A stretch of DNA of 64,000 nt from Agrostemma githago (GCA_958450325.1 OY288254.1:34977577-35041576), one strand, 5' to 3'. Counted from the stretch's first letter, positions 35,013 to 47,390 are shown. Numbers and translations are program-made. Notes: generated by a model from the sequence alone, not told the origin.

Positions 35013-36932
35013 TGTAACACCCCCGTTTATCCAAAAGCCTTAACTAGGCCTTTCTGGATAAATGGAAGTGTTACCATCTCGGTTTAACCAAGGCAGTGTC
35101 TCATCACAAAACAATACTGAAACACAACCGAGTTTAATAGATTATTCGTAAGATGTAAACCAAGTTCGAGGACTAAGTATGGTTACAAAAATCCAAAACG
35201 ACTACATGAATTAAATAGTCAATTAAGTACTAATAATGGAAACATGCTAAGAGTATAACAACGATGGCCACACACTCCCTTCCCGAACAACAATTCCCTT
35301 CAATTAAGCACGCATCAATGGTCCATATCTGCATCAATACTCTGCTCCCCAAAAGACCGGAAATGTCAATTGGATCGTCGCAGGCCCCCCAGTAAAATAG
35401 GGTGACAATTTAGACAATGAAAACACGGTTAGAACATGCTAACACTAATATTCAAATACGGAATATGAAACATCAAGTCTCAACAATATTAGTACCATCA
35501 TCGGTACCAAGTAACAATATCATCTCACGTTCTCAGTACCATCACGGTACCGATCAATAATCTCATCACAACTCTTCTGGCAGGCCCTTTCATTCCGAGT
35601 GTGCACAACACCCCCCGTAGGTTCAACAACCCGCGAGGAGAAATCAGGGAGGGGACCGTGATCAAAGGCCCCGGCTAGGTCTAAAGCTAGCCTCACCAAC
35701 TCCAATATATCAATATTCAACAATCATTCTCCCATCAATATTCAACATTATTCTTCTTATCACAATATCATATCGTACTGGTAACTCATTCATGCATAAT
35801 AATATTAACATATTCTAAGTAAGGAGGACCTTACCTAATTAGCAGGTCACCACCGGGTTGGTAGTACAGATCACCACAGAAACTCTACAAAGTCCGATCC
35901 TAATAAAATATTGTATACTTCAATTAATATCGATCGTAAAGTATTTATAAAACAAACCTAATAAAATTAGGCTCTGACAAAATTACTATTATTACTATAC
36001 ACCTTACAGAAACAAGTTAGTATTAGTATTACTATTATCTATACACTACCGTAAACCCTTAATTGCTATAGCTATTATCAACACTAATATACACTAATCT
36101 ACTCACAACTTCACTAATAATTCACAATACGCATGACAGACATAAACAACTTAACCGTCCACCATTTTATTAATATTACTTCAAAGAATACTATCATCAT
36201 CCTTTCCATTAAACTATCGTCACCATCATCATAAGACAATACCATCAGCATTATCATTAAACTATTATCATCATCATCATATGGCAATACCCATCAACCA
36301 TCATTAAATTATCATCATCATCATTATATGACAACCCCCATCAACCATCATTAAACTATCATCATCATCCTCATCATACGACAAAGACAACCACAAGAAT
36401 CAACCGACGATATTAGTAAACACCGCATTAACCCGACACCATTTCCGACAATACTAGTACGACAACAAAGACAATGACGATCCGGCAAAATACGTAACAG
36501 CAATAGTGCACATCAGCGGCTAACCCGACATACCGATCTCGACTCGTATAATTCGACACAAAAGTACATTAACCATGCTATAACAACAAAAATAAAAGAC
36601 GGTGTAGCATACCCGAGTGGCCTGTCTATGCCAAGGATTAGCCTACGAGTGTTCCGATCTAACTACTAGAGTTCCGCCTTCTTTCTTGCTTTGTGCGGCT
36701 GTGACGTGCGTTTCACCTCTCCTTTGTTTTTGTTTTTCTTTTGTTTGTGCCGTGTGATTTGATTTGTGAGTGTGGGTTTATAAGGGCGACTTAGGTTAGG
36801 GTATTCTTTATTTAATAGCACATGGGTTGAATTGCTATCACGTACAGAATTTGGGCCCGGTTTTTAAATGGTTTACGAGCTATTGCTATGGTTATTACTC
36901 GGATACGACTACTAAACATTACGGGTATTATA
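35013..36932 (-). repeat. Chromovirus 3' LTR (1920 bp)
   Basis: Starts TGTAACACCCCC on the plus strand at 35013 and ends GGGTATTATA at 36932 (the other copy ends GGGTATTACA). Contains an ATCATC/CATCAT-rich stretch (36180-36390) and, at its right side, a promoter-type region read on the minus strand. Differs from the copy at 42273 by scattered substitutions and small indels. Confidence 0.9.
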
Positions 36933-37256
36933 ATCTACCCTCCTTATAAGGAACTTCGTCCCGAAGTTCACCTTCCACTATAGAAAAACTAACAGCCCAA
37001 CCTGACCGACCAATAAAATAATAATTGACGAATCACCGAATTAACATGAGTAACCGGGACGGGGTATTGCAGTCTACCCTCCTTATAAGGAACTTCGTCC
37101 TCGAAGTTCGCTACCTGACACGACCTTACAACACTTCGATAGGGTCTAAGGGATTACCTTCCTATTAACGAAGCATGAAAACAAGAAATCCATACGATAC
37201 TAGTTTAAATACAGCATAAATCGGGCGATTACATTCTACCCTCCTTAAAGACATGG
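36933..37256 (-). promoter_or_regulatory. Three polypurine-tract / hairpin modules before the 3' LTR
   Basis: CTACCCTCCTT (AAGGAGGGTAG in element sense) occurs at about 36935, 37074 and 37238. Each copy is followed on the plus strand by a short inverted repeat: GAACTTCG-TCC-CGAAGTTC (36950-36969), GAACTTCG-TCCT-CGAAGTTC (37089-37108) and GGTTACG-TCCC-CGTAACC (37254-37271). The third runs into the end of the pol frame. The one adjoining the LTR is the expected plus-strand primer. The other two look like duplicated modules. Confidence 0.8.
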
Positions 37257-40200
37257 TTACGTCCCCGTAACCGAAATAATTACCTGATCGAAGAGGTGAG
37301 GAAAACGTTTCTGCATCGACGCTTCTGTTTCCCAAGTGGCCTCCTCGACGTTGTGATTAGACCACAAAACTTTGACAAGAGTTGTTTCTCCTCTCCGAGT
37401 TTTTCGAACCTTCCGATCTAAAATTTCCTTTGGCACCTCCTCATAGGTAAGAGAATCATCTAGCTGGATCGTCTCGGGTTCAAGGATGTGAGACGGGTCA
37501 CTCAGGTATTTTCTCAATTGGGAAACATGAAACACATTATGGACCTTATCGAGAGCTGGTGGAAGTGCTAACCGATATGCCACCTCCCCTATCCTATCCA
37601 GAATTTCATATGGTCCGATAAACTTTTGACTCAGCTTGCCCTTTTTCCCAAACCTCATAACCCCTCTCATAGGTGACACTTTCAATAATACCTTATCGCC
37701 CACAGCAAACTCAATCTCTCTGCGGTGAAGATCAGCATAACTCTTCTGACGATCCTGAGCTGCTTGCATCTTCTGTCTAATTACTTGTACCTGCTCGACC
37801 ATTTCCTGAATCATGTGGGGCCCTAGCACTACCGCGTTGGCCTTCTCGTCCCAACATACCGGGTCCTACACTTCCTCCCATATAAAGCTTCAAACGGTGC
37901 CATATGAATGCTAGCATGGTAGCTGTTGTTGTAAGAGAACTCAATCAAATCTAGTCGATCCTCCCACGAACCTCGAAATTCCAATGCACATGCCCGCAAC
38001 ATGTCTTCCAGAGTCTGTATGGTCCGTTCTGTCTGACCCTCGGTAGCAGGGTGGAATGCGGTACTCATCTTTAATCGTGTACCCAAAGATTCTTGCAGCT
38101 CCTGCCAAAACTTCGATATGAACCTCGAATCACGATCTGACACAATGTCCTTAGGTACTCCATGCAATTTCAGAACATGCCTCCTGTAAGCCATTGCTAG
38201 CTCGGCCTTACTCCATGTATCCTTCATTGGAACAAAGTGAGCTGACTTGGTGAGTCGATCTACTATCACCCATATCATATTATTCCCCTTCGGAGTTCTT
38301 GGCAAACCAACAATGAAATCCATGGAGATGGAGTCCCACTTCCACTCAGGTACCTCCAAGGGTTGCAGTTTACCCTGTGGTCGTTTGTGTTCACTCTTGA
38401 CCTTCTGACAAGTCAGACATCTGGAAACAAACTCGGCCACTTCTCTCTTCATGTCATCCCACCAGAATGTCTTCTTCAGATCCTTATACAACTTGTCCCC
38501 ACCCGAATGTACTGAGTAAGGAGCACAATGCGCCTCGGTCATGATTTTCCTCCTTAATTCTCCTCCTTCTGGCACCCACCACCTACCATTAAACCTGAGG
38601 CTCCCGTCTGGGTGAATGGTGAGATTTGAGGGTTCACCTTTCTCAATGCGGGCTCGCCACATTACATACTTCTGATCCAAAAACTGCTCTTCTCGTATTT
38701 CGGCGTACAACTCGGGTTGAATCGCCAAGTCCGACATTGCTTCCCCTTTCCTTATCATATGAATCCCCATCTGTTGCACTTCATTCCTTAGCTTCATTCT
38801 GGACATATCTGAACACAGAGAATGCACCAATTTCCTGCTTAGGGCGTCGCCCACCACGTTTGCCTTTCCCTCGTGGTACAAAATCTCCATATCATAATCT
38901 CCGATCAGCTCTATCCATCGCCTCTGCCGTATATTCAACTCCTTCTGAGTGTAGATGTACTTCAAACTCTTGTGATCTGAAAACACCTTGAATGTCGCCC
39001 CATACAAATAATGTCTCCATATTTTCAGATCAAACACTAATGCCCCAAGTTCTAGGTCATGAGTCGGGTAGTTCTCTTCGTAAGTCTTCAGCTGACGTGA
39101 AGCATATGCAATGACTTTGCCATTCTGCATCAGTACACAACCCAACCCATTTTTTGATGCATTAGTGTACACCTCGAAATTTGTGCTCCCTTCGGGTAAG
39201 GCTAGGATTGGTGCCGTAGTCAGACCCTCCTTCAAGGTTTGGAACGCCCTCTCACAGCTGTCATCCAACCTATATCTAATCTCCTTCCTCATAAGGTTAG
39301 TCAACGGTCTTGCTATCTTTGAGAAGTCCTTCACGAACCTTCGATAGTACCCGGCTAACCCTAAGAAACTCCGAATCTCTGCCACATTCTTTGGTGCCTG
39401 CCACTTTGAGACAACTTCGATCTTGCTCGGGTCTACAGATACCCCCTCCTTCGAAATCACGTGTCCCAAAAATGCGACCCTCTCCAACCAGAACTCGCAT
39501 TTTGATAACTTAGCGTACACTGGTTGTCTCGGAGTAGTTGCAATACGGTCCTCAGATGCTCTGCATGCTCTTCCCGATTCCTTGAATAAACCAGGATATC
39601 ATCGATAAACACCACCACGAACTGGTCCAAGTAGGGCCGGAAAATTCGGTTCATCAAATCCATGAAGACGGCAGGAGCATTTGTCAGACCAAAGGGCATT
39701 ACCACAAACTCATAGTGGCCATACCGAGTTCTGAATGCGGTTTTAGGGATATCTTCGTTCTTGACCCTCGAATGGTGATAACCAGACCTTAAATCAATCT
39801 TTGAAAAGATACCGGCCCCACTCAGTTGATCGAATAAATCATCAATACGGGGCAAAGGGTACCGATTCTTCACAGTGACATTGTTCAGCTCCCTGTAGTC
39901 AATACACAATCTCATACTCCCATCCTTCTTCTGTACGAACAAAACAGGAGCACCCCACGGCGATACACTTGGTCTGATATACCCCTTATCCATCAATTCT
40001 TCCAACTATTTCTTCATCTCAGTTAACTTCTTAGGCCCCATACGGTATGGTGCCTTAGAAATCGGCCCCGTCCCTGGCTTCAGATCAACACTGAAATCGA
40101 CCTCTCGCCTTGGTGGTAAACCTGGGATTTCCTCCGGAAATACGTCCCCAAACTCACTCACTATAGGGATTGAATCGGAAGACAACTCCTCGGCCCGAGT

Positions 40201-41913
40201 ATCCCGTACATGGCGTAAGAATAACGGACTTCCCTTCTTCAGGTGGGTCTTCAGGGTAATGGCTGCTATGATCTTCACAGCTGGCTTTACCGCAAATCCT
40301 CAATAAGACACTCTAACTCCCTTCGGGCCTCTTAATGACACTTTCTTGAGGTTACAATCAATCTGGGCTCTAAATCGTCTCAACCAATCCATTCACAGGA
40401 TAATGTCAAAGTCATCTAAGGGAAACTCTATTAAATTAACTGGCAGGTCAACTCCCCCAACTATTAAGGACACATTACTAAAGACTCTCGTACACCTAAC
40501 CGACTTCCCCGAGGGTGTGATTATATCATCAACTATATTTTCAAAATCTACTAACCCCAGACTCGGTACATGGTTACAGGCTATAAATGAATGGGTTGCC
40601 CCAGAATCGAACAGAACAAAAGAAGGTTTCGAGTTAACGAGAAAGGTACCCGTGATAACTTGTGTGTCCTCCTCAGCAGCCTGCTTCCCCATAGCAAAGA
40701 GCTTCCCAGTGTTTCTACTTCCTTCAGGTGCCCCATTAATGGACATAGTTGGTTTGGTGGCTGCAGTTGACTGGTTAGTACTTCCAGATCCCTGATTGTA
40801 ACTCCCTTGTGGCCGGTTCCAGTTCCCCTGTGATCGGTTCTAGTTCCTCTGTGATCTGTTCCAGTTCCCTTGGTATCGATTTCGTTGATTAATACTCTCG
40901 GATCCCGACACCGGAATGGAATTAGGGTTACCCTTTTTCACTCTACACTCGTAAGCACGGTGCCCTGATTTTCCACAAGCGAAGCAATTAACTGGTTGTC
41001 CATTGCAGTCCGTCCCTGGGTGGTTGTAGTTGCAATTCTTACAATTATAGCTCCTTACGTCTCTCCTACCCGGGTTATAACTACCACCCCCATAATTGTA
41101 CCCTCCAGAATATTGAGGCCTTGGTCCCTGAGGTCGATTATTCCCATGTCTTTTCGCATCCCCCTGCACAGCTCCCTCAGACTCGGCTTTCCTCTTTTCA
41201 CTCTTCTGACCGCTCAGCTTCTTAATGCGATCAGCTATTCGCTCGGCGTGCCCGGCTCTCAAGTATACCTCTTTCACATCAGCATTATTCCCCATGGGTA
41301 GCCTTTCCAAGATTCTGGTAGACAAGCCCCTCTCGAAGCGGGAAGCCAATAGTTCAGAACTCAAATTGAGGTCAGCAGAATAAGTGGCCAGCTCCATAAA
41401 CTTGTCGTAATAGTCCTCGACAGTCATATCGTCTGTCATGGTGAAACGATCAAATTCAGCTCTTTTTGCACTACGGATATGTTTCGGAAAGAACTACGCC
41501 CTCAGCGCTTCTGCGAGACTCTTCCACCCAAAGGCATACTCCCCATAATCCCCTTCCTCATGCTCTGCAATAAGCTTGTCATAGTTAAGGTGCCACCATA
41601 AATCGGCCTTGCCACTCAAATAGAATGCATCTTGATTCAGCTCCAAATGCCCTAGACACTTTACGGTCTGGAACACCTTCTTCATTTCCCTCACCCAGTT
41701 CTCTAGCTGCAACGGCCCACCAGTCCCATCATATTTACTGAGACGAAGGCGTGCTATCGCAGCGCTGATGGTGGCCGCGTCTGTCACCGGTGGTTTCGGG
41801 GCGTTGATGTTTCTCAGAGCTTCCAAAAGTGCATCGTTAGTTGCCTTTAAGCGCGCCATTTCTTCGGCACTCAAAGTGGCTGGGGTAGAACTGGTAGCTG
41901 CGTCCTTTGACAT
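37257..41913 (-). pseudogene. Chromovirus gag-pol polyprotein, broken
   Basis: ATG at 41911-41913. Domain order in element sense: gag core (41494-41913 and on to about 41000), a CCHC knuckle (CFACGKSGHRAYEC near 40970), protease (FDSGATHSF near 40600), reverse transcriptase (FIDDILVYS near 39600), RNase H (about 39200-38850), integrase with HHCC zinc region and D,D,E residues (about 38540-37950), and a chromodomain (VLWSNHNVEEATWETE near 37340). Stops lie at 41494 (TAG), 40840 (TAG), 40393 (TGA), 40300 (TGA) and 40006 (TAG). One-base frameshifts lie near 39520 and 37850. The first RNase H aspartate is changed to Asn (YTNAS, codon 39161-39163). It normally makes capsid and copies and integrates the element RNA, but this copy cannot. 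Confidence 0.93.
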
Positions 41914-42257
41914 GATTACTTCAAAACAACAATAACATACACATGAGCCTTAAATGCTCATACATCATAACAATACATTACTATTAACGTTGTAATAATT
42001 AACCATATCATTGTAAACATCACACTTGTAATTACTCGTACAATTATGCAATTCAAAGGAAATTCATATCATCATCGCAGACCCATCCTATTCTACCCCC
42101 TCTCAATCTCACACTAGTTACCGGGTCTAAACCAAAAGGGCCGAAGGTTGGTATGAGGACGTCTCCTCAACCAGAGATTTTAAGTGGGCTCCTAATGGTC
42201 AATCACCGAGGTTCATTTTAAGTCCTATATTCATTTATTCAGGCTCCAGAATCGATC
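41914..42257 (-). other. Chromovirus 5' leader between primer site and gag
   Basis: About 340 bp with no frame. It is the untranslated leader of the element RNA and would hold packaging signals. I see no distinctive motif. Confidence 0.6.
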
Positions 42258-42269
42258 GCTCTGATACCA
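42258..42269 (-). other. Chromovirus primer-binding site
   Basis: GCTCTGATACCA on the plus strand is TGGTATCAGAGC in element sense, three bases inside the 5' LTR. It is complementary to the initiator Met tRNA 3' end. Confidence 0.9.
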
Positions 42270-42272
42270 CTT

Positions 42273-44215
42273 TGTAACACCCCCCCGTTTATCCAAGAGC
42301 CTTAACTAGGCCTTCCCGGATAAATGGAAGTGTTACCATCTCGGTTTAACCGAGGCAGTGTCCCATCACAAAACAATACTGAAACACAGCCGAGTTTAAT
42401 AGATTATTCGTAAGATTTAAACCAAGTTCGAGGACTAAGTATGGTTACAAAAATCCAAAACGACTACATGAATTAAATGGTCAATTAAGTATTAATAATG
42501 GAAACATGCTAAGAGTATAACAACGATGGCCACACACTCCCTTCCCGAACAGCAATTCCCTTCAATTAAGCACGCATCAATGGTCCATATCTGCATCAAT
42601 ACTCTGCTCCCCAAAAGACCGGAAATGTCAATTGGATCGTCGCAGACCCCCCAGTAAAATAGGGTGACAATTTAGACAATGAGAACACAGGTAGAACATG
42701 CTAACACTAATATACAAATACGGAATATGAAACATCAAGTCTCAACAATCTTAGTACCATCATCGGTACCAAGTAACAATATCATCTCACGTTCTCAGTA
42801 CCATCACGGTACCGATCAATAATCTCAACACAACTCTTCTGGCAGGCCCTTTCATTCCGAGTGTGCACACCCCCCGCAGGTTCAACAACCCGCGAGGAGA
42901 AATCAGGGAGGGGACCGTGATCAAAGGCCCCGGCTAGGTCTAAAGCTAGCCTCACCAACTCCAATATATCAATATTCAACAATCATTCTCCCATCAATAT
43001 TCAACATTATTCTTCTTATCACAATATCATATCGTACTCGTAACTCATTCATGCATAATAATATTAACATATTCTAAGTAAGGAGGACCTTACCTAATTA
43101 GCAGGTCACCACCGGGTTGGTAGTACAGATCACCACGGAAACTTTACAAAGTCCGATCCTAATAAAATATTGTATACTTCAATTAATATCGATCGTAAGG
43201 TATTTATAAAACAAACCTAATTAAATTAGGCTCTGACAAAATTACTATTATTACTATACACCTTACAGAAACAGGTTAGTATTAGTATTACTATTATCTA
43301 TACACTACCGTAAACCCTTAATTGCTATAGCTATTATCAACACTAATATACACTAATCTACTCACAACTTCACTAATAATTCACAATACGCATGACAGAC
43401 ATAAACAACTACTATTGTTTAATACTACTTAACCGTCCACCATCTTATTAATATTACTTCCAAGAATACTATCATCATCCTTTCCATTAAACTATCGTCA
43501 CCATCATCATAAGACAATACCATCAGCATTATCATTAAACTGTTATAATCATCATATGACAATAACCATCAACCATCATTAAACTATCATCATCATCATT
43601 ATACGACAACCCCCATCAACCATCATTAAACTATCATCATCATCCTCATCATACGACAAAGACAACCACAAGAATCAACCGACGATAGTAGTAAACACCG
43701 CATTAACCCGACACCACTTTCGACAATACTAGTACGACACAGATGCAACAAAGACAACGACGATCCAACAAAATACATAATAGCAATAGTGCACATCAGC
43801 GGCTAACCCGACATACCGATCCCGACTCGTATAATTCGACACAAAAGTACATTAACCATGCTATAACAAAAAAATAAAAGACGGTGTAGCATACTCGAGT
43901 GGCCTGTCTATGCCAAGGATTAGCCTACGAGTGTTCCGATCTAACTACTAGAGTTCCGCCTTCCTTCTTGCTTCGTGTGGCGGTGACGTGTGTTTCACCT
44001 CTCCTTTGTTTTTGTTTTTCTTTTGTTTTGTGCCGTGTGATTTGATTTGTGAGTGTGGGTTTAGAAGGGCGACTTAGGTTAGGGTATTCTTTATTTAGTA
44101 GCACATGGGTTGAATTGCTATCCCGTACAGAATTTGGGCCCGGTTTTTAAATGGTTTATGAGCTATTGCTATGGTTATTACTCGGATATGACTACTAAAC
44201 ATTACGGGTATTACA
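42273..44215 (-). repeat. Chromovirus 5' LTR (1943 bp)
   Basis: Starts TGTAACACCCCCCCG at 42273 and ends GGGTATTACA at 44215. Paired with 35013-36932. Followed by target copy TGAGT and the CACTA sequence. Confidence 0.9.
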
Positions 44216-44336
44216 TGAGTAGTATATCGGTATTAATTGTTGGGTTTATTTTGTCACTATATTACTCATTTATTTTACGCTTGTTATAACTCTTTTCTGA
44301 GTGATAATTTACGATACTGTCAACTCATTTGCAAGG

Positions 44337-45992
44337 TGAAGATCCCAGGCAAAGGAAGGAGTCGGAGTGGAAGCAGTAGGACGCAGACCTCTCGGCAGCG
44401 CGACTTGGAGGAGGAGGTGGTCCCTTAGACACTAGAGAGGGTAGAGGAGGAGAAGGAGGAGGAGGTTGAGCAGCAGCAGCCACAGGGGAATAAACCCCAG
44501 ATTGCCGACGATGGTAGGGTGATACTCGACATCGACAACTACTGGTAATATAATCTAACCCACATTTCTAATATATTTGTTAGAATAATTTTCTAAGAAT
44601 ATTTGTCTATGGCATTTCTCGAGACGGTGCAGGTTTTGGGATCAGGATGTAGTGTCGGGGTGCACCTAGAGCTAGGTGGCGTATGACAAGGGTGCGGGGT
44701 ACACTTATTGGGCTCAAGTGCCACCACACCATCGTCGATAGTATTACAACAACTTCAAGGTGTGTGTGCTTTAATTTCTTATTCACTTTGTCATTATGAC
44801 ATTTACAGGCTTTGTACGTCTTCTCGTTACTAACAATCCGCCTTTTTTTAGTTAAAGTACACCTGCAAACCGGAGTTGGAACCGCAGGTATAGGAGCGGT
44901 ACAACAAAACATGCAAGAAGCGTTTCGTGGACGTCATGCATAAACGCCATGACAGAGGAACGGCGTTGAAGGACCTGGAAGGTGTAGTTTTCAATATATT
45001 GTACTCGGTTGTTAACAAAAAATCAAACTTCACTACGCTCTTAGTTAATATCTTTGACACATCAAATTTCAGGGGAAGCGTTGGAAATGTGGGTAGCCAA
45101 CCACGAGAGCCAAGATTTCAAGAAACGATCGGAACGGGCGAGCAAGAACAAGATGAAGAACGCAGAGTTAGAGGGGAAGTCAAACCCCACCCACCACTGT
45201 GGTTCTCAATCATCTTACCGTAGGGCTTTGAGGGTATGATTTCTGTTACTTTTTAAGTTCTCATAAATTATGTTCACATTGTAGTTGCCTAACATTCAAC
45301 TGCGTTTATCAGATCCAGAAAGAAATAGGGAAACTGCCCACCGCAGCCGAGCTTTTCGTGCACATGCATACGAAGGAAGACGATGATGGGGGTGGGGGGC
45401 AAGATTCGTCACGACGAAGGATCAGACAATTTGGGTGAGCACTCCCTACTTCAAATAATGCACTTCGTCTTATTTTATTTGGTTAAGTAATAAATTTATC
45501 ATTTTGTTCATATACTATCTAAAATTGAGGTAACACTCGTTTGTTGCGTATGTAGGATGCCTACGTCGAGAAGCCGTCAACTATACCGACCCGACCCAAG
45601 ACCCGAATGCTGCATTCTTTGAGGTCGTGGACGGGTTCAAGAAGGGAAGTGTGTATGGCATAGGGAATGTTGTGCCTATGTTTTTCACGCCTCCCCCCGA
45701 GCGTGTTAGCGGCTCTTCGTCACACATGGAGTACACTCCTGCCACTCTTACCCAGTTGCAATCCAGGTACGAGGCTGACAAACAGGAAGGCGCCCGAAGA
45801 GAGCGAGAATTGAAAGAGCACATGGCGCGGCAGGACGCCGAGATTAGGAGGATGCGTGAGGAAATGCAACGGTGGAGCACTTTGTTCGCCAACTGCAATC
45901 AAGGACCTACTCCTTGTCCTCCAGATGACAGAGACCCCTTCAACGGGGGTGGTGGGAATTCAGGTGCCTCCGCTAGCTTCACAGTTTCATGA
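44337..45992 (+). pseudogene. CACTA second gene: Transposase_24 (Ptta/En/Spm)-like, broken
   Basis: An interrupted gene in several exon-like blocks. 44337-44548 encodes a basic then Gln/Glu-rich start and DDGRVILDIDNYW, with an in-frame TAG near 44426. About 44852-44980 encodes KYTCKPELEP...CKKRFVDVMHKR with an in-frame TAG. 45073-45233 (ALEMWVANHESQDFKKRSE) has splice-like ends. About 45314-45433 encodes IGKLPTAAELFVHMHTKEDD. About 45556-45992 encodes FFEVVDGFKKGSVYGIGNV and a coiled coil (RRERELKEHMARQDAEIRRM). This order is that of the plant Ptta/En/Spm DNA-binding protein (TNPA-like partner), which binds subterminal repeats. A one-base shift near 45580 separates YVEK from the C-terminal block. 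Confidence 0.8.
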
Positions 45993-46323
45993 TGTACTAT
46001 CGATGTTGTTTGCAAGCTTAACTACTTACGATTACTTGGATTTAGTTCGAACTAACTTCTTCTATGTACTTTAACTCTTTAGTTTTTATGTACTTGCGTT
46101 TTATGATGACGGATTTGTAATTATTTATTTATATTATCGTCATTTTGTCTTCAATGGCGTGCTGTGAAGTGGGCGTGGTGGTGTGGACGGCGATGTCCGA
46201 TTGAATGTGTTGTGGTATTGTTTTTGGATGTTACATATTGTGTTGTGAATGTTGCGTTTTGTGTTTTTTGGCAGATTTTGGATAGGCCGTAAACGAATAT
46301 TTACGGCCTTCCAGGACCAGTGA

Positions 46324-46696
46324 TGGCGTCCCTTTCCAGACGACAGACTGAACGCCTCGCAGGCTCCAGCACAGCAACCATGCAGCTGGCCGGCGTCTGC
46401 AAGTGGACGCCATTTTCCCCCATATGGCATCCACAAGTGGACGCCCTTTGACTCAGATGGCGTGTACCTGTAGACGCCATAAGCTTTAATATGGCGTCCA
46501 CAGTTGGACGCCCGCGTTCTCGAATGGGCGTCTACACTTGGACGCCCGAGTCTGGCTTCCAACTTTATTTGGACGCCCACTTTAAAAAATGGCGAGTACT
46601 CCAGGCTTCCACAGCCTGGCGTCGGACGCCCGTCTTCAAAAGGCGTCCATAGACACATGCCATCTACGGACGCCCGAAGCCTCATTTCTTGTAGTG
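46324..46696 (+). repeat. CACTA right subterminal repeats and terminal inverted repeat
   Basis: About ten GGCGTCCA / TGGACGCC words in both orientations, often paired around a short spacer (near 46388, 46427, 46492, 46526 and 46640), fill the last 370 bp. The end is TTTCTTGTAGTG at 46685-46696. These repeats are unlike the GCCACGG repeats of the small CACTA at 12041, so the two elements belong to different families. Confidence 0.9.
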
Positions 46697-46916
46697 AATT
46701 AATAAAACTATCCTCTCTTTCTACCCGTGGATGTAACTAACAGGTTGTTAGTGAACCACGTAAATCTGTCTGTCTCTCGATTTTACGCCTTTAATTTTTT
46801 GTCTTTCTCTTCCGTTATAACACAGGTTGAAAAAGTCTAATTAGGTGCGCCAAAAATACTACCCATCTACATTTTATTGTTTCTCTCCTTTCAATATAAT
46901 ACTTCTCACATGTACT

Positions 46917-47175
46917 CCCTCAATTCAAGTCAAACATTTTCTTATTTCTTTTTGGGACGTTCAAGTCCAACCTACCCATTTTCATTTTATTCATTGTTTT
47001 AATATTGAACAAATACGTTAAAGCTTACCTATTTACATAAATGCCTCTATTTACCCCACATTTAATATTAAACAAATACTTAAATTTTACCCATTTATAC
47101 CTTTAATAATAAACAATGAATTTCTTAGAACTTGTGCAAAAAACAAAAGGGAAGGTTCGACTTGAATGGATGAAG
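46917..47175. mobile_element. Stowaway-like MITE (259 bp)
   Basis: Starts CTCCCTCAATTCAAGTC and ends GACTTGAATGGATGAAG, forming terminal inverted repeats, with TA target copies at 46915-46916 and 47176-47177. Such elements are moved by Tc1/mariner-type transposases. No coding capacity. Confidence 0.82.
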
Positions 47176-47245
47176 TATTAAAGGAATGGGAGAAACAATA
47201 AAATGTGAAGAGTATACTTCGTATAAAGAAAAGAGTTGGAAGGTA

Positions 47246-47340
47246 CTTCTCTCGTCCATTCAATTCTTTACGTGTGTCCTATCATTTTTTCTCACAAAAA
47301 AATAATCATGTAAAGAATTGAATGAATGAATGAATGGAAG
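47246..47340. mobile_element. Short Stowaway-like hairpin MITE (95 bp)
   Basis: CTTCTCTCGTCCATTCAATTC at one end pairs with GAATTGAATGAATG...GGAAG at the other, around a central CTTTACGTG/CATGTAAAG. TA flanks lie at 47244-47245 and 47341-47342. Nearly all of it is palindromic. Confidence 0.75.
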
Positions 47341-47390
47341 TATTCAAATGAGCAAAACCATAGAGTCAAAGATACTTCGTAATATCCAGT

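Larger units (their letters stand above)
35013..44215 (-). mobile_element. Tekay/Del-like chromovirus (Ty3/Gypsy), complete but mutated
   Basis: Minus-strand element. Its 5' LTR is 42273-44215 and its 3' LTR is 35013-36932. Target duplication TGAGT lies at 35008-35012 and 44216-44220. An initiator-Met-type primer site sits at 42258-42269 next to the 5' LTR, and an AGGAGGGTAGA polypurine tract next to the 3' LTR. Gag, protease, reverse transcriptase, RNase H, integrase and a C-terminal chromodomain all lie in one original polyprotein (37257-41913), the order of chromoviruses. The LTRs differ by many substitutions and small indels, so it is older than the nested elements at 15975 and 20128. Confidence 0.94.
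11459..46696 (+). mobile_element. CACTA (En/Spm) transposon, right part, heavily nested
   Basis: Host element for most of the window. Removing the nested insertions leaves a TNP2-like transposase gene (11459-12040, 14306-15254, 34931-35012), a second Transposase_24-like gene (44337-45992), a subterminal repeat zone (about 46324-46690) and a right terminus ending TTTCTTGTAGTG at 46696, the reverse complement of the classic CACTACAAGAAA end. The left end is not in the window, because the element is cut at 11459 by a Tat-like LTR. AAT at 46697-46699 would be the right copy of a 3-bp target duplication. Both genes carry stops or frameshifts, so it is non-functional. Confidence 0.88.
46697..47390. 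other. Non-coding flank between CACTA and solo LTR
   Basis: Original flanking DNA, AT-rich, with no gene seen. It holds two Stowaway-like MITEs (46917-47175, 47246-47340). AAT at 46697-46699 may be the CACTA target copy. Confidence 0.6.

Noticed and set aside
46140..46740. Overlapping frames on both strands in the CACTA end
   Set aside because: They arise from the GGCGTCCA/TGGACGCC subterminal repeats and do not resemble proteins.
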